A stretch of DNA of 64,000 nt from Palsa-851 sp035534435 (GTDB lineage Bacteria > Chloroflexota > Dormibacteria > Aeolococcales > Aeolococcaceae), in assembly GCA_035534435.1 (NCBI GenBank), contig DATLRX010000081.1, positions 1 through 64,000 of the forward strand, in the 5' to 3' direction. A program made the translations under genes and the position numbers. This document shows positions 7,052-14,833 of this stretch, piece after piece. The notes under the pieces were generated by a model. The model ran no database searches. It saw only the letters and a list, made by a program, of their open reading frames with translations, and had not been told where the DNA came from. The first letter of the stretch is position 1; every line of letters begins with the position of its first letter.

Positions 7052-9109
7052 TCATCCCGGTGGCGCGTCGATCGGCACGGGCTCGTTGTAGCTCGTGTAG
7101 GTGTCCGTCATGAAGTGACCCGCCTCGAGCATCTTCACCTGACGTACCCGTCCCGCGGCGTCGATCCAGAAGGTGAACCAGGTCGGCGTTGAGAACTTGT
7201 TGCCGAAACTGGCGACGACGGTGGTGGGGACGCCGCCGACGACGGCGTCGCCGAGGATGTGCGCGTTGCTGAGCGGCTCGAAAAAGTCCCAGGCGAACGA
7301 CGGGACGGTGTTCTGCGTGAGGCCCGGTTCGGCGACCCATCGATCACCGGGGGTGTTGCGCGTGTACTGCGTGCTGCCGATGTAGATCGTCTGGCTCGTG
7401 CCACCCACGGTCCATGTCGTCCTGTCGGGCGCCTCGGCCGAGTAGTCAGCGCTGATCGGCTGTGCCCCCGAGCTCAGCTCCTCGCTGTACTGATACGCGG
7501 TCAGCTCGTGCATCGCCTGCTGCATCCGGGCGAGCATCTGCGTCCCGGCCGGTGCAGGCAGCGGCGGTACGGTGAACGACGCCTCGCCTCCCCCGGCACT
7601 CACCACATCCACGGCAACCGTGTCGCCGGCCTTGATCGTGATCGTCGCCCGGCGGCACGTGTTCCCGCACGAGACCAGCTTCTGGAACGCGTTGTTGACC
7701 GCGATGTTCGCGAGGATGGCTTTCGCCTCCGCGGTCCCGCCGATCGGCAGGACGTACACGGTCGCCGTGTTCGGGCCCGGCGCGCCCGGCGAGAGGCTGA
7801 GCCCCACGAGCACGCTCCCGGCGGGCGCCGCCATCGTCAGATCCCCGGCTCCCGGCAGACCCGCCGTCGGCGCCAGTGCAGCGGCTTCGGCGGCCTGCTG
7901 CTCCGCCGTGGTCGGCGGCGCGGGGAAGGACGCGAGCAGAGCGGCGGCTCCGATCACGCAGGCCGCAATGCCGGCCTCGACGCGCACGCGCGGCCGTCCC
8001 AGACGCCACGCCATGAGCGAGAGCGGGATCATGCACGCGACGAGCGCCATCTTCGCGAGGAGCACGCGGCCGTAGTCGGTGCCGAACAGCGACTGCAGAG
8101 ACCCGAGCTGCTCGATCGCCTCGAGCCCGCCGGCGACGACCGTCGTGCCGAACGCGACGAGCGCCACCGGAGTGAATCGCGCGAGCAGGCGGCGCGCGTC
8201 CGCTGATCGCCAGCCGTCCGGCGGCCGCAACGCCGCGAGCGCGCCGATGCCGCCTGCCCAGATGCCTGCCGCCACCAGGTGTACGGCGTCGATGCCGATC
8301 CCGAGCCAGGCGGGTTGCACGCCCGCGGCGTGACCGCCGGCGGCAAGGAGCACGAGCGACCCGGCCAGGAAGACGGGCAGGAGGCGCCAGCCCCGCACCA
8401 CCGCGATCAGCGTGAGCGCCTCGAGCACGAGCCGGGCGATGAGCACGGCGCCCGACCATCCGGCGCCGAGGAAGGCCAGGTAGCCGGAAACGCTGTGGCC
8501 GCCCGATGCGATCGTCGCCTGGGCCCAGACGACGACGAGCCCGGCCGAGAGCGCGATGCTGGAAGCCCGGAAGCCGGGCTGCACCCAGGGCAGTGGCGGG
8601 TCGCGCCGTGCGAGACGGCTCATGAGCACCTGCCCGGTGAGGAAGAGCAGGGCCAGCGCCTCGACCCACTTGACGATGCCGATCGCGACGTCCGAGGTCT
8701 GCGGTCCCGGAACGCGGTTCGCGGCGTCCGCGGTCGACACCCCGACCACCCCGACATCGAAGACGAACGTGCCCGTGATGCGGTGGCCGTCGACCTGGCT
8801 CACCGACACCCAGTTGACGGTGTACACACCCGGGATGTTCGTCTCGAGGGGGACGCGGATCTCCTCGCTGCTGTCGACCTCGCCCTTCCAGGCGTGCCCG
8901 CTGGGATCCGCGACGGTGGCGGAGGAGAGCTGGGCATTGAGGGACTGGGTGAACTCGAGGACGACGACGCCGGGCGTGGTGCCGAGGTGCGCGCCGGGCG
9001 CGGGAGACGATGAGCCCAGCTCCGCGTGCGCCGACGCCGCGATCGGCATCACCAACGCGGCGACCACCCCCACGATGAGCGCGACGGCGCGACGGACTCC
9101 CCGTGTCAC
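7052..9109 (-). CDS. CopC-CopD copper transport fusion with LppX-like C-terminus
   Basis: About 685 residues from GTG 9109, chosen because a clear signal peptide follows (MTRGVRRAVALIVGVVAALV, cut at ASA-HAEL). Mature HAELGSSSPAPG begins a CopC-type copper domain ending at about residue 115. A CopD membrane domain with about eight helices follows (about 145-400). Next comes a low-complexity linker, then a beta-rich region and a C-terminal domain (about 545-685) resembling LppX/LprG-type lipid-binding proteins. It would move copper across the membrane. The first and second parts are well supported; the last is a weaker call. Confidence 0.82.
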   Translation of the reverse strand: MTRGVRRAVALIVGVVAALVMPIAASAHAELGSSSPAPGAHLGTTPGVVVLEFTQSLNAQLSSATVADPSGHAWKGEVDSSEEIRVPLETNIPGVYTVNWVSVSQVDGHRITGTFVFDVGVVGVSTADAANRVPGPQTSDVAIGIVKWVEALALLFLTGQVLMSRLARRDPPLPWVQPGFRASSIALSAGLVVVWAQATIASGGHSVSGYLAFLGAGWSGAVLIARLVLEALTLIAVVRGWRLLPVFLAGSLVLLAAGGHAAGVQPAWLGIGIDAVHLVAAGIWAGGIGALAALRPPDGWRSADARRLLARFTPVALVAFGTTVVAGGLEAIEQLGSLQSLFGTDYGRVLLAKMALVACMIPLSLMAWRLGRPRVRVEAGIAACVIGAAALLASFPAPPTTAEQQAAEAAALAPTAGLPGAGDLTMAAPAGSVLVGLSLSPGAPGPNTATVYVLPIGGTAEAKAILANIAVNNAFQKLVSCGNTCRRATITIKAGDTVAVDVVSAGGGEASFTVPPLPAPAGTQMLARMQQAMHELTAYQYSEELSSGAQPISADYSAEAPDRTTWTVGGTSQTIYIGSTQYTRNTPGDRWVAEPGLTQNTVPSFAWDFFEPLSNAHILGDAVVGGVPTTVVASFGNKFSTPTWFTFWIDAAGRVRQVKMLEAGHFMTDTYTSYNEPVPIDAPPG

Positions 9110-9168
9110 GTTCCCATGATGGAGCAGCGCGTCCCGGCCACAGACGTGGCGCGGACGAGCGTTCGCCT

Positions 9169-9174
9169 CATAAT
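9169..9174 (+). promoter_or_regulatory. -10 box of lepB (leaderless)
   Basis: CATAAT ends 8 nt before the GTG start at 9183 and no ribosome site is present, suggesting leaderless transcription. Confidence 0.4.
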
Positions 9175-9182
9175 CGGGCCGA

Positions 9183-9950
9183 GTGACCCAGGTCGAGTCG
9201 CCTCCGGAAGGAACGATCGCGCCCCACCCCTGGTGGCGCGGAGCATGGCTCAGGGACACCATCGAGGTGTTGCTGATCGCCGTCGTGCTCTATATCGCGA
9301 TCGCGTTTGCCCTGCAGACGGTTCGCGTCGACGGAGAGAGCATGGTCGGCACGCTCCAGAACCAGGACCTGTTGCTCGCGAGCAAGATCTCGTACGACTT
9401 CGGGCAGAACCCGCAGCGCGGCGACATCGTGATCCTGATCCCTCCGACCGACCCGCAGCAGGACTTCATCAAGCGCGTCATCGCGCTCCCCGGTGATGTC
9501 ATCGAGATCGACGGCAATCACACCCCCACGCAGGTGCTGATCAAGCCCGGCGGCAAGGGCCCGTTCGAGCTGTTGAAGGAGCCGTACCTGCCGCCGAAGT
9601 GGACGACGCTCAACGACTGCTGCATGACCAGTGGCCAGGCGTCATCGGCGCCGACGCCGATCACGATCCCCGCCAACGAGTACTTCGTCATGGGGGACAA
9701 CCGCAATTACTCCAGCGACTCGCGCGTGTTCGGGCTGGTCCCGCGCAAAAACATCCTCGCCAAGGCAATCCTGCGCATCTGGCCGCTCGACCACTTCGGC
9801 GGTCTCGGCGCGGGACCGACGTTCGAGCCCGCATCCACCACCGAACTTGCCTTGCCGGCGCTCGGAATCGCCGCCTTCGAGTCGTGGCGCTGGCGCCGCC
9901 GGCGCATGCGCAGACTGGCCGCCGCACGCACGGCGCCGATCAACCACTGA
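9183..9950 (+). CDS. lepB: Signal peptidase I
   Basis: A 255-residue membrane-anchored serine protease of the S26 family. One N-terminal helix (about 27-46) is followed by the catalytic serine S53 in VDGESMVGTL and the general base K97 in DFIKRVIALPGD. Box E, MGDNRNYSSDSR, starts at 170. It cleaves Sec and Tat signal peptides on the outer face of the membrane. A C-terminal hydrophobic patch (about 219-231) and an Arg-rich tail are unusual and may be a second membrane segment. Several exported proteins nearby are potential substrates. Confidence 0.93.
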   Translation: MTQVESPPEGTIAPHPWWRGAWLRDTIEVLLIAVVLYIAIAFALQTVRVDGESMVGTLQNQDLLLASKISYDFGQNPQRGDIVILIPPTDPQQDFIKRVIALPGDVIEIDGNHTPTQVLIKPGGKGPFELLKEPYLPPKWTTLNDCCMTSGQASSAPTPITIPANEYFVMGDNRNYSSDSRVFGLVPRKNILAKAILRIWPLDHFGGLGAGPTFEPASTTELALPALGIAAFESWRWRRRRMRRLAAARTAPINH

Positions 9951-9958
9951 CCGACGCC

Positions 9959-10432
9959 TCAGCCGCTGACCCAGGTGGCGTCGGCGGCGCTCCACTCCAC
10001 GAGCTCCTCGGGCCGGAAGAAGAGCGCCACCTCGACAGCGCCGCGCTCCGGAGCATCGCTCCCGTGCACCACGTTATTGCCAATGTTGACTGCAAGATCG
10101 CCGCGGATGCTGCCGGCCGCGGCGGCGGACGGGTTGGTCGCTCCCATCATCGCGCGAACCTGCGCCACGGCATCGACACCCTCCCAGACCATCGCGACCA
10201 CCGGGGCGGAGGTGATGAACGCGACGAGACCGTCGAAGAAGGGCTTGCCGCGGTGCTCCGCGTAATGGCGCTCCGCGAGGTCCGGGTCGATGCGCATCAG
10301 CTTCATCGCGACGAGGTGCAGGCCGCGGCGCTCGAAGCGCCCGATCACCTCGCCGATGAGGTGGCGCTGGACGCCGTCGGGCTTGACGAGGACGAGGGTG
10401 CGTTCGCTGCTCACGGCGCGCAAGTCTGACAT
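9959..10432 (-). CDS. ndk: Nucleoside diphosphate kinase
   Basis: 157 residues from ATG 10432; the start is chosen because RTLVLVKPDGVQR follows directly, as in all Ndk. The catalytic histidine is H123 in NVVHGSDAPE. It balances nucleoside triphosphates by phosphohistidine transfer. The C-terminus is somewhat longer than the usual about 135-140 residues. It starts 7 bp after the M16 peptidase stop and is the last gene of the rpmH operon. Confidence 0.95.
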   Translation of the reverse strand: MSDLRAVSSERTLVLVKPDGVQRHLIGEVIGRFERRGLHLVAMKLMRIDPDLAERHYAEHRGKPFFDGLVAFITSAPVVAMVWEGVDAVAQVRAMMGATNPSAAAAGSIRGDLAVNIGNNVVHGSDAPERGAVEVALFFRPEELVEWSAADATWVSG

Positions 10433-10439
10433 GCGCGCA

Positions 10440-11711
10440 TCATGCGATCGCTCTCTCGAATTTGGTCTCACTGCGAAACGGTCCGACCACCGCGGCCCGC
10501 AGACCGCCGGAGAGGAGGCGGCCTGCCAGCGCGCTCACCTGGTCCGCGTCGACGGCCTCGAGCCGTGACACGAGCTCCTCGGGCTCGAGGATGTGTCCCT
10601 GGAGGAGCAGCTGCTGCCCGACGTACTCGCAGAGCGCGGACGTGCTCTCGAGCCCCAGGAGCAGGCGTCCCTTCGTGTACTCCTTGGCCTTGGTGAGCTC
10701 GGCGTCGCTCACCGGCACCTCGGCAAGCCTGCGCAGCTCCACGATCGCCGCTTCGAGCGCGATTGCGGCGTGGCGCGGCTCGCAGGCCAGACCGATGCCG
10801 AGCACCCCGGTATCGGAGTGCCGCGTCATGAACGAGTGCACGTCGTAGACGAGCCCGCGGCGCTCGCGCAGCTCGAGGAACAGGCGGCTCGACATCCCCT
10901 CGCCGAGGATGACGTTGAGGATGTCGGCGACATGCCGATCCGGGTCGTTGTAGGACGGCGCGCGAACGCCGACGAGGATGTTCGCCTGCTCTGCGCTCCG
11001 TCTGATGAGGCGGAGCCGCGGGCCGGTCGGCGCCGTTGCGGGGATCGCAGGATCCGGCGTCGCGCGCGTCGCCGTGGCCCACGGTCCGATCGCGTCGTTG
11101 ATCATCGCCGCGGCGCGGTCCGTCTCGAACCCGCCGGCGACGCTGATCACGAGCGTCGAGGGCAGCAGGTGCTGCTCCAGATGTGCCCTGCAGTCCTCGC
11201 CGGTGAACGCGGAGACCGTCTCCTCGCGGCCGGCGACGTCCCAGCCGAGCGGGTGATCCGGCCACATCACCTCGTCGAAGAGGATCTGCACGTAGTCCTG
11301 TGGGTTGTCCTGATACATGCGGAGCTCCTCGATCACGACCTGGCGCTCCTTGATCACCTCGACGGGGTCCAGCGCCGGACGCAGCAGCATGTCGCTGAGA
11401 ACGGACACGGCGACCCCGAGCTTGTCCGCGGGCACGCGGGTCCAGAACACCGTGGCCTCGCGATCGGTGGCGGCGTTGAGCACGCCACCCACGCCCTCGA
11501 TCGCCTCACTGACGTCCCGCGCGGTGGGGTAGCGCGAGCCGCCCTTGAACACCATGTGCTCAACGAAATGGCTGATGCCGCTGTTGGAGCGATGCTCGTG
11601 ACGCGATCCGACGCCGACCATGAACGCGACCGCGACCGATGTGCGGCCGGGCAGTGGGACGGCGGTGAGCCTCGTCCCTCCCGTGAGGGACTCGACGGCG
11701 AATCCGGTCAG
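10440..11711 (-). CDS. M16 family zinc peptidase, apparent CTG start
   Basis: A 423-residue processing-peptidase-like M16 protein with the inverted zinc motif HFVEH at about 48-52 and a downstream glutamate in the VVIEELRMYQDNP region. The first in-frame ATG (11621) lies inside the conserved N-terminal strand. The family pattern (GTRLTAVPLPGRTSVAVAF) continues upstream of it. No ATG, GTG or TTG occurs before the stop in that frame. CTG 11711 overlaps the jag stop as CTGA, mimicking the ATGA couplings of this operon. Non-canonical initiation is inferred. Confidence 0.8.
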   Translation of the reverse strand: MTGFAVESLTGGTRLTAVPLPGRTSVAVAFMVGVGSRHEHRSNSGISHFVEHMVFKGGSRYPTARDVSEAIEGVGGVLNAATDREATVFWTRVPADKLGVAVSVLSDMLLRPALDPVEVIKERQVVIEELRMYQDNPQDYVQILFDEVMWPDHPLGWDVAGREETVSAFTGEDCRAHLEQHLLPSTLVISVAGGFETDRAAAMINDAIGPWATATRATPDPAIPATAPTGPRLRLIRRSAEQANILVGVRAPSYNDPDRHVADILNVILGEGMSSRLFLELRERRGLVYDVHSFMTRHSDTGVLGIGLACEPRHAAIALEAAIVELRRLAEVPVSDAELTKAKEYTKGRLLLGLESTSALCEYVGQQLLLQGHILEPEELVSRLEAVDADQVSALAGRLLSGGLRAAVVGPFRSETKFERAIA

Positions 11712-12463
11712 TAGGACCGCCCGGCAGAGCGGCCCTGGCGGGCTCCTTCGAATCGCTCCGGCGGTCCGCCCTGCGCAGGACCCGTGGGATTGATGACCAC
11801 GCGGCGTGCGGGCTCGGCACCGGAGCTCTCGGTGGTCACACCGGGATCGTCGGCCAGCGTCATGTGGATGACGCGCCGCTCATATGCATGCATCGGATCG
11901 AGCGTGTAGGCCTCGCCCGTGCGCTTCACCCGGAGCGCGAGACGCTCGGCGAGCTCTCGCACCTGATCCTCGCGACGCGCGCGATAGCGCTCGACATCGA
12001 GGATCACCCGCCGGCTCTCCACTCCCTCCTCGCCGATCATCAGGTTGAGCGCCGTCTGCAGGGAACGCAGCGTCTCGCCCCGCCAGCCGATGAGCAGGCC
12101 CAGATCGTCACCCGCGATATCGAGGATCACGGGTCCGCCCGACGAGGAACTCGCCGTGCCGGTGCCGCGTCGGACGCTCACGCGGCAGGGGACCTCCATG
12201 CGGGTGAGCAACTCCTCGAGCAGCGCCCTCGCCTTGGCCGCATGCTCGTCGATGCGGTATACGCGCACCCGTCGCTCACCGGTCGACAGACGCTCACCGG
12301 GGAGCACCCTGCTCTCGGCGGACAGGACCTGCACCTCGACCTGCTCGCGGTTCGCCTCGAGCTGCGCGAGCGCGTTGCTCACCGCCTCCTCGATCGTCGC
12401 CCCTCGCGCCTCGACCCCGTCCTCGGATTCGACGGCCGTTTCCGGAAACCTTCTCTCACTCAC
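11708..12463 (-). CDS. jag: Jag/KhpB RNA-binding protein
   Basis: 251 residues. The order is an N-terminal Jag domain (VEARGATIEEAVSNAL, about 17-35), a linker, a type-II KH domain with the GWRGETLRSLQTALN loop (about 140-190), and an R3H domain ending near HMTLADDPGVTTES. Jag/KhpB binds RNA with KhpA and affects cell elongation; it usually follows yidC, as here (22-bp gap). GTG 12463 is chosen for its GGGAGA ribosome site. The C-terminal tail beyond R3H is Arg/Gly-rich. Confidence 0.9.
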   Translation of the reverse strand: MSERRFPETAVESEDGVEARGATIEEAVSNALAQLEANREQVEVQVLSAESRVLPGERLSTGERRVRVYRIDEHAAKARALLEELLTRMEVPCRVSVRRGTGTASSSSGGPVILDIAGDDLGLLIGWRGETLRSLQTALNLMIGEEGVESRRVILDVERYRARREDQVRELAERLALRVKRTGEAYTLDPMHAYERRVIHMTLADDPGVTTESSGAEPARRVVINPTGPAQGGPPERFEGARQGRSAGRSY

Positions 12464-12485
12464 CACTTCTCTCCCGGCGCCGCGG

Positions 12486-13661
12486 TCAGCGACGCCGCCT
12501 CCGTCTATTGGGTCTGTTGGGGCGGGTGCCGCCGCGCGCCAGCGAGCGCGCCTGCGCACTCTGCGACCGGATGGGCTCGTCACCGTCGGTTTCCGGCGTG
12601 ACGCCGGCCTCCGCCGCGGGAGTCCCGTTCCTCGTGCCGTTCCCGGCCGCGGGCCCTGCGATGTTCTTCGTGGCTCTCGTGCCGTTCTCTCTTTCGCCGT
12701 TCTTGCCTGCGCCGTTCTTCGCTGCGCGGTCCTTGCCCGATCCGTCTGTGAGCGCCGCCTTCTTGGCGCCCGCCGCTCCCTTGTACGGCGTCGCCGGCGT
12801 GCGCGGAATCGTCAATGCGGTCACGCGGCCGGCACCGGGGAACCACGCCGGCACCTTGAGGCCGTTCCAGCCGAGCAGGTGGTACTGCTGCGCGACCATG
12901 AAGATCGTGCCGGTGACCCAGTAGATCGCGAGCCCCTCGGGGAAGAGGAAGCTGAACGCGAAGATCATCACCGGGAAGATCAGCGACATCTGCTTGGTGA
13001 CGCCCTGCATCGAGCGCTCCTGGTCGGACATGTCGGGTCGCGACGGCGGCATCATCATTCGCGATTGCGCGAACGTGAAGATCCCGGCGAGCAGCGGCAG
13101 GATGAGCAGTTGGGGTTGGCCGAGCAGGCCGGCAAGCCCGTGCGGCGCATTGCAGCAGGCTTCCTGCGCCGACAGGGTCACGTTGTGGATCCAGAGGAAC
13201 CCGCTGTTCCCGGGCGGGATCACGCCGTGTCCGGCAGCGGTCGTGTTCGTGAACGCTCGAATCGACTGATACAGGCCGATGAGGACCGGCATCTGGACCA
13301 GCGCCGGTATGCAGCCGGTGAGGCTCGAGAACGGGCTGATGCCGTGCTCCTTGTAGAGCGCGTTCATCTCCTGGCTCAGGCGCTGGGGCTCTTTCTTGTA
13401 CTTCTTGCGCAGTTCCTGGAGTTGTGGTGCGACGAGCCTCTGCTCCGCCTGGATCCTGCGGGAGGTCCGCAGCTGCCACTGGAAGACCGGGAAGAGGACG
13501 GCACGGATACCGATGGTCAGCACCATGACGCTGAGGCCGAAAGCGCCGATGGCCTTGAGCGGCCCCACCGTCGCGAAGAAGTTCACGAGCTGCTGGAGGA
13601 TCCACTGGAACGGGCCCTCGAGGATCGTGAAGATCGAGAGCGGGTTGAAGTCCGCGACCAT
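12486..13661 (-). CDS. yidC: Membrane protein insertase YidC
   Basis: 391 residues, short YidC/Oxa1 type without the large periplasmic domain of proteobacteria. The core starts with LKAIGAFGLSVMVLTIGIRAVLFPVF (about 33-58) and QLRTSRRIQAEQRLVAPQLQ, then helices ending near LAIYWVTGTIFMVAQQ. It inserts membrane proteins alone or with SecYEG. The C-terminal about 100 residues are Lys/Arg/Asn/Gly-rich and end in RRRRRR, suggesting ribosome contact as in other long-tailed YidC proteins. ATG 13661 shares one base with the yidD stop and has a GGGAGGG ribosome site. Confidence 0.95.
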   Translation of the reverse strand: MVADFNPLSIFTILEGPFQWILQQLVNFFATVGPLKAIGAFGLSVMVLTIGIRAVLFPVFQWQLRTSRRIQAEQRLVAPQLQELRKKYKKEPQRLSQEMNALYKEHGISPFSSLTGCIPALVQMPVLIGLYQSIRAFTNTTAAGHGVIPPGNSGFLWIHNVTLSAQEACCNAPHGLAGLLGQPQLLILPLLAGIFTFAQSRMMMPPSRPDMSDQERSMQGVTKQMSLIFPVMIFAFSFLFPEGLAIYWVTGTIFMVAQQYHLLGWNGLKVPAWFPGAGRVTALTIPRTPATPYKGAAGAKKAALTDGSGKDRAAKNGAGKNGERENGTRATKNIAGPAAGNGTRNGTPAAEAGVTPETDGDEPIRSQSAQARSLARGGTRPNRPNRRRRRR

Positions 13662-13945
13662 CACGCGGCCCTCCCGGCATGCGTCGTCTCGCGATGTGTT
13701 CGCCGCGCGGCTCGCCAGCTCACGTACGTCTCCGGCACAGGGTCGAAGCCACCGTCGTGGAAGGGATGGCAGCGTGAGATGCGGCGGATCGCCAACCACC
13801 AGCCGCGACGAGCGCCGAAGCGCTGGATGGCCTCGTACCCGTAGTGCGAGCACGTGGGCTCGTAGCGGCAGCTGCTCATCATGCCGAAGAGCGGTCCGAT
13901 GGTCACCTGGTACGCCCGGATGAACAGCAGGCTGACGCGTCTCAC
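13661..13945 (-). CDS. yidD: Membrane protein insertion efficiency factor YidD
   Basis: 94 residues with the YidD core: FIRAYQVTIGPLFG, the cysteine motif CRYEPTCSHYGYEAI and RRISRCHPFHDGGFDPVP. It is a small amphipathic membrane-associated protein that aids YidC-dependent insertion. GTG 13945 overlaps the rnpA stop (GTGA), and its own stop overlaps yidC. Confidence 0.95.
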   Translation of the reverse strand: MRRVSLLFIRAYQVTIGPLFGMMSSCRYEPTCSHYGYEAIQRFGARRGWWLAIRRISRCHPFHDGGFDPVPETYVSWRAARRTHRETTHAGRAA

Positions 13946-14277
13946 GCCCCAACCCTCCGGGCAACGGTGCCGACCGCGATGGCGAGCGCGGTCCGAAGAT
14001 CGGCGAAGGGCATCTCGCTGGCGCTCCCGGGCAGACTCACGACAAGGTCGAGTCTGGGCCACTCCAGCAGCAGTGGCGCGATCGCGGCGCGTAGCCGGCG
14101 CTTTGCCCGGTTGCGTCGGATCGCTCCGCCGGCTCCCGGTACCGCGAAGGCGACCCGCGACACGGCCGCTGATCCTTCAATCGCCCGGAGGCGGATCGGT
14201 CCTGAACGGGCCTCGCTGCCAGCTTCTCGCACCACGGCAATCCGGCGTCGCCCGGAAAGGCGATGCCGCCGGTTCAT
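13942..14277 (-). CDS. rnpA: Ribonuclease P protein component
   Basis: 111 residues with the RNR motif IRRNRAKRRLRAAI and the N-terminal RRHRLSG typical of RnpA. It binds RNase P RNA to mature tRNA 5' ends. The RNase P RNA gene is not in the window. ATG 14277 overlaps the rpmH stop (ATGA), which fixes the start. Confidence 0.93.
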   Translation of the reverse strand: MNRRHRLSGRRRIAVVREAGSEARSGPIRLRAIEGSAAVSRVAFAVPGAGGAIRRNRAKRRLRAAIAPLLLEWPRLDLVVSLPGSASEMPFADLRTALAIAVGTVARRVGA

Positions 14278-14420
14278 CGCGTGGGAGCCGGCGTCAGGCG
14301 CTTGCGGCCCTTGCGGCGACGTGCTTTCAGCACCTGGCGCCCTCCGGGCGTCGACATGCGGATACGAAACCCGTGCGTCTTGCGCCGGTATTTCTTCTTG
14401 GGTTGGTACGTCCGCTTGAT
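14274..14420 (-). CDS. rpmH: Ribosomal protein bL34, apparent ATC start
   Basis: The 48-residue product matches bL34 (KRTYQPKKKYRRKTHGFRIR, then MSTPGGRQVLKARRRKGRKRL). The codon in the position of the universal initiating Met is ATC at 14420-14418. It is preceded by GGGGAG six bases upstream. No ATG, GTG or TTG lies in frame upstream near it. Either ATC initiates translation, as ATT does for infC in E. coli, or there is a base-call error. The gene heads the leftward operon and its stop overlaps rnpA. Confidence 0.92.
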   Translation of the reverse strand: MKRTYQPKKKYRRKTHGFRIRMSTPGGRQVLKARRRKGRKRLTPAPTR

Positions 14421-14493
14421 GGCCGTCTCCCCGAGACACTGATCGCGTCGGGGGCGCTCAAGGCGCCGCTGAGCCCGACGGGGTTGCCCGGCG

Positions 14494-14502
14494 AGTATAC
14501 CA
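14494..14502 (-). promoter_or_regulatory. Extended -10 promoter of the rpmH operon
   Basis: On the minus strand the sequence reads TGGTATACT, an extended -10 (TGn plus TATACT), about 74 nt upstream of the rpmH start. The -35 is weak, as expected with an extended -10. Confidence 0.5.
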
Positions 14503-14581
14503 AGGCGGCGGCCCCCGGCCCTTCGACCCAGGTCACAGGTGCGCCGATCGACCGCCGGTCACGGTGACGCGCTCGCGCCGC

Positions 14582-14610
14582 TTGTGACCGGGCCCGCGCA
14601 TTGTTAGACT
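14582..14610 (+). promoter_or_regulatory. Candidate dnaA promoter
   Basis: TTGTGA (14582-14587), a 17-bp spacer and TAGACT (14605-14610) read toward dnaA. Transcription would start near 14617 and run through the DnaA boxes below, allowing autoregulation. The 413-bp gap 14421-14833 holds this promoter, the rpmH promoter and the boxes; I see no gene in it. Confidence 0.45.
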
Positions 14611-14683
14611 CCGCAGGCTGCAGCGGGAGCGGGAGTTCTTCCATTCGTCTCACCAAGCCCCCCGGCCACCAGCGGCCATGCAT

Positions 14684-14716
14684 TTATCCACTGCTGTGCA
14701 CAAGTTGTGGACAACT
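14684..14716. promoter_or_regulatory. DnaA boxes upstream of dnaA
   Basis: TTATCCACT (14684-14692, plus) and TTGTCCACA (14706-14714, minus strand) are each one base from the consensus DnaA box. The second lies in the palindrome-like AGTTGTGGACAACT. Such boxes autoregulate dnaA and may contribute to the origin. Confidence 0.6.
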
Positions 14717-14833
14717 GCGCTGTGTCGGAATGGCAAACCCGAGGAACGAGTGGATCGAACAGTGGCCGGTATCATTGGTGACCCGCTGGCGCGGCTGGAG
14801 CCCGTCGCAGACGGTGTGAGCTCCACTGCGAGC

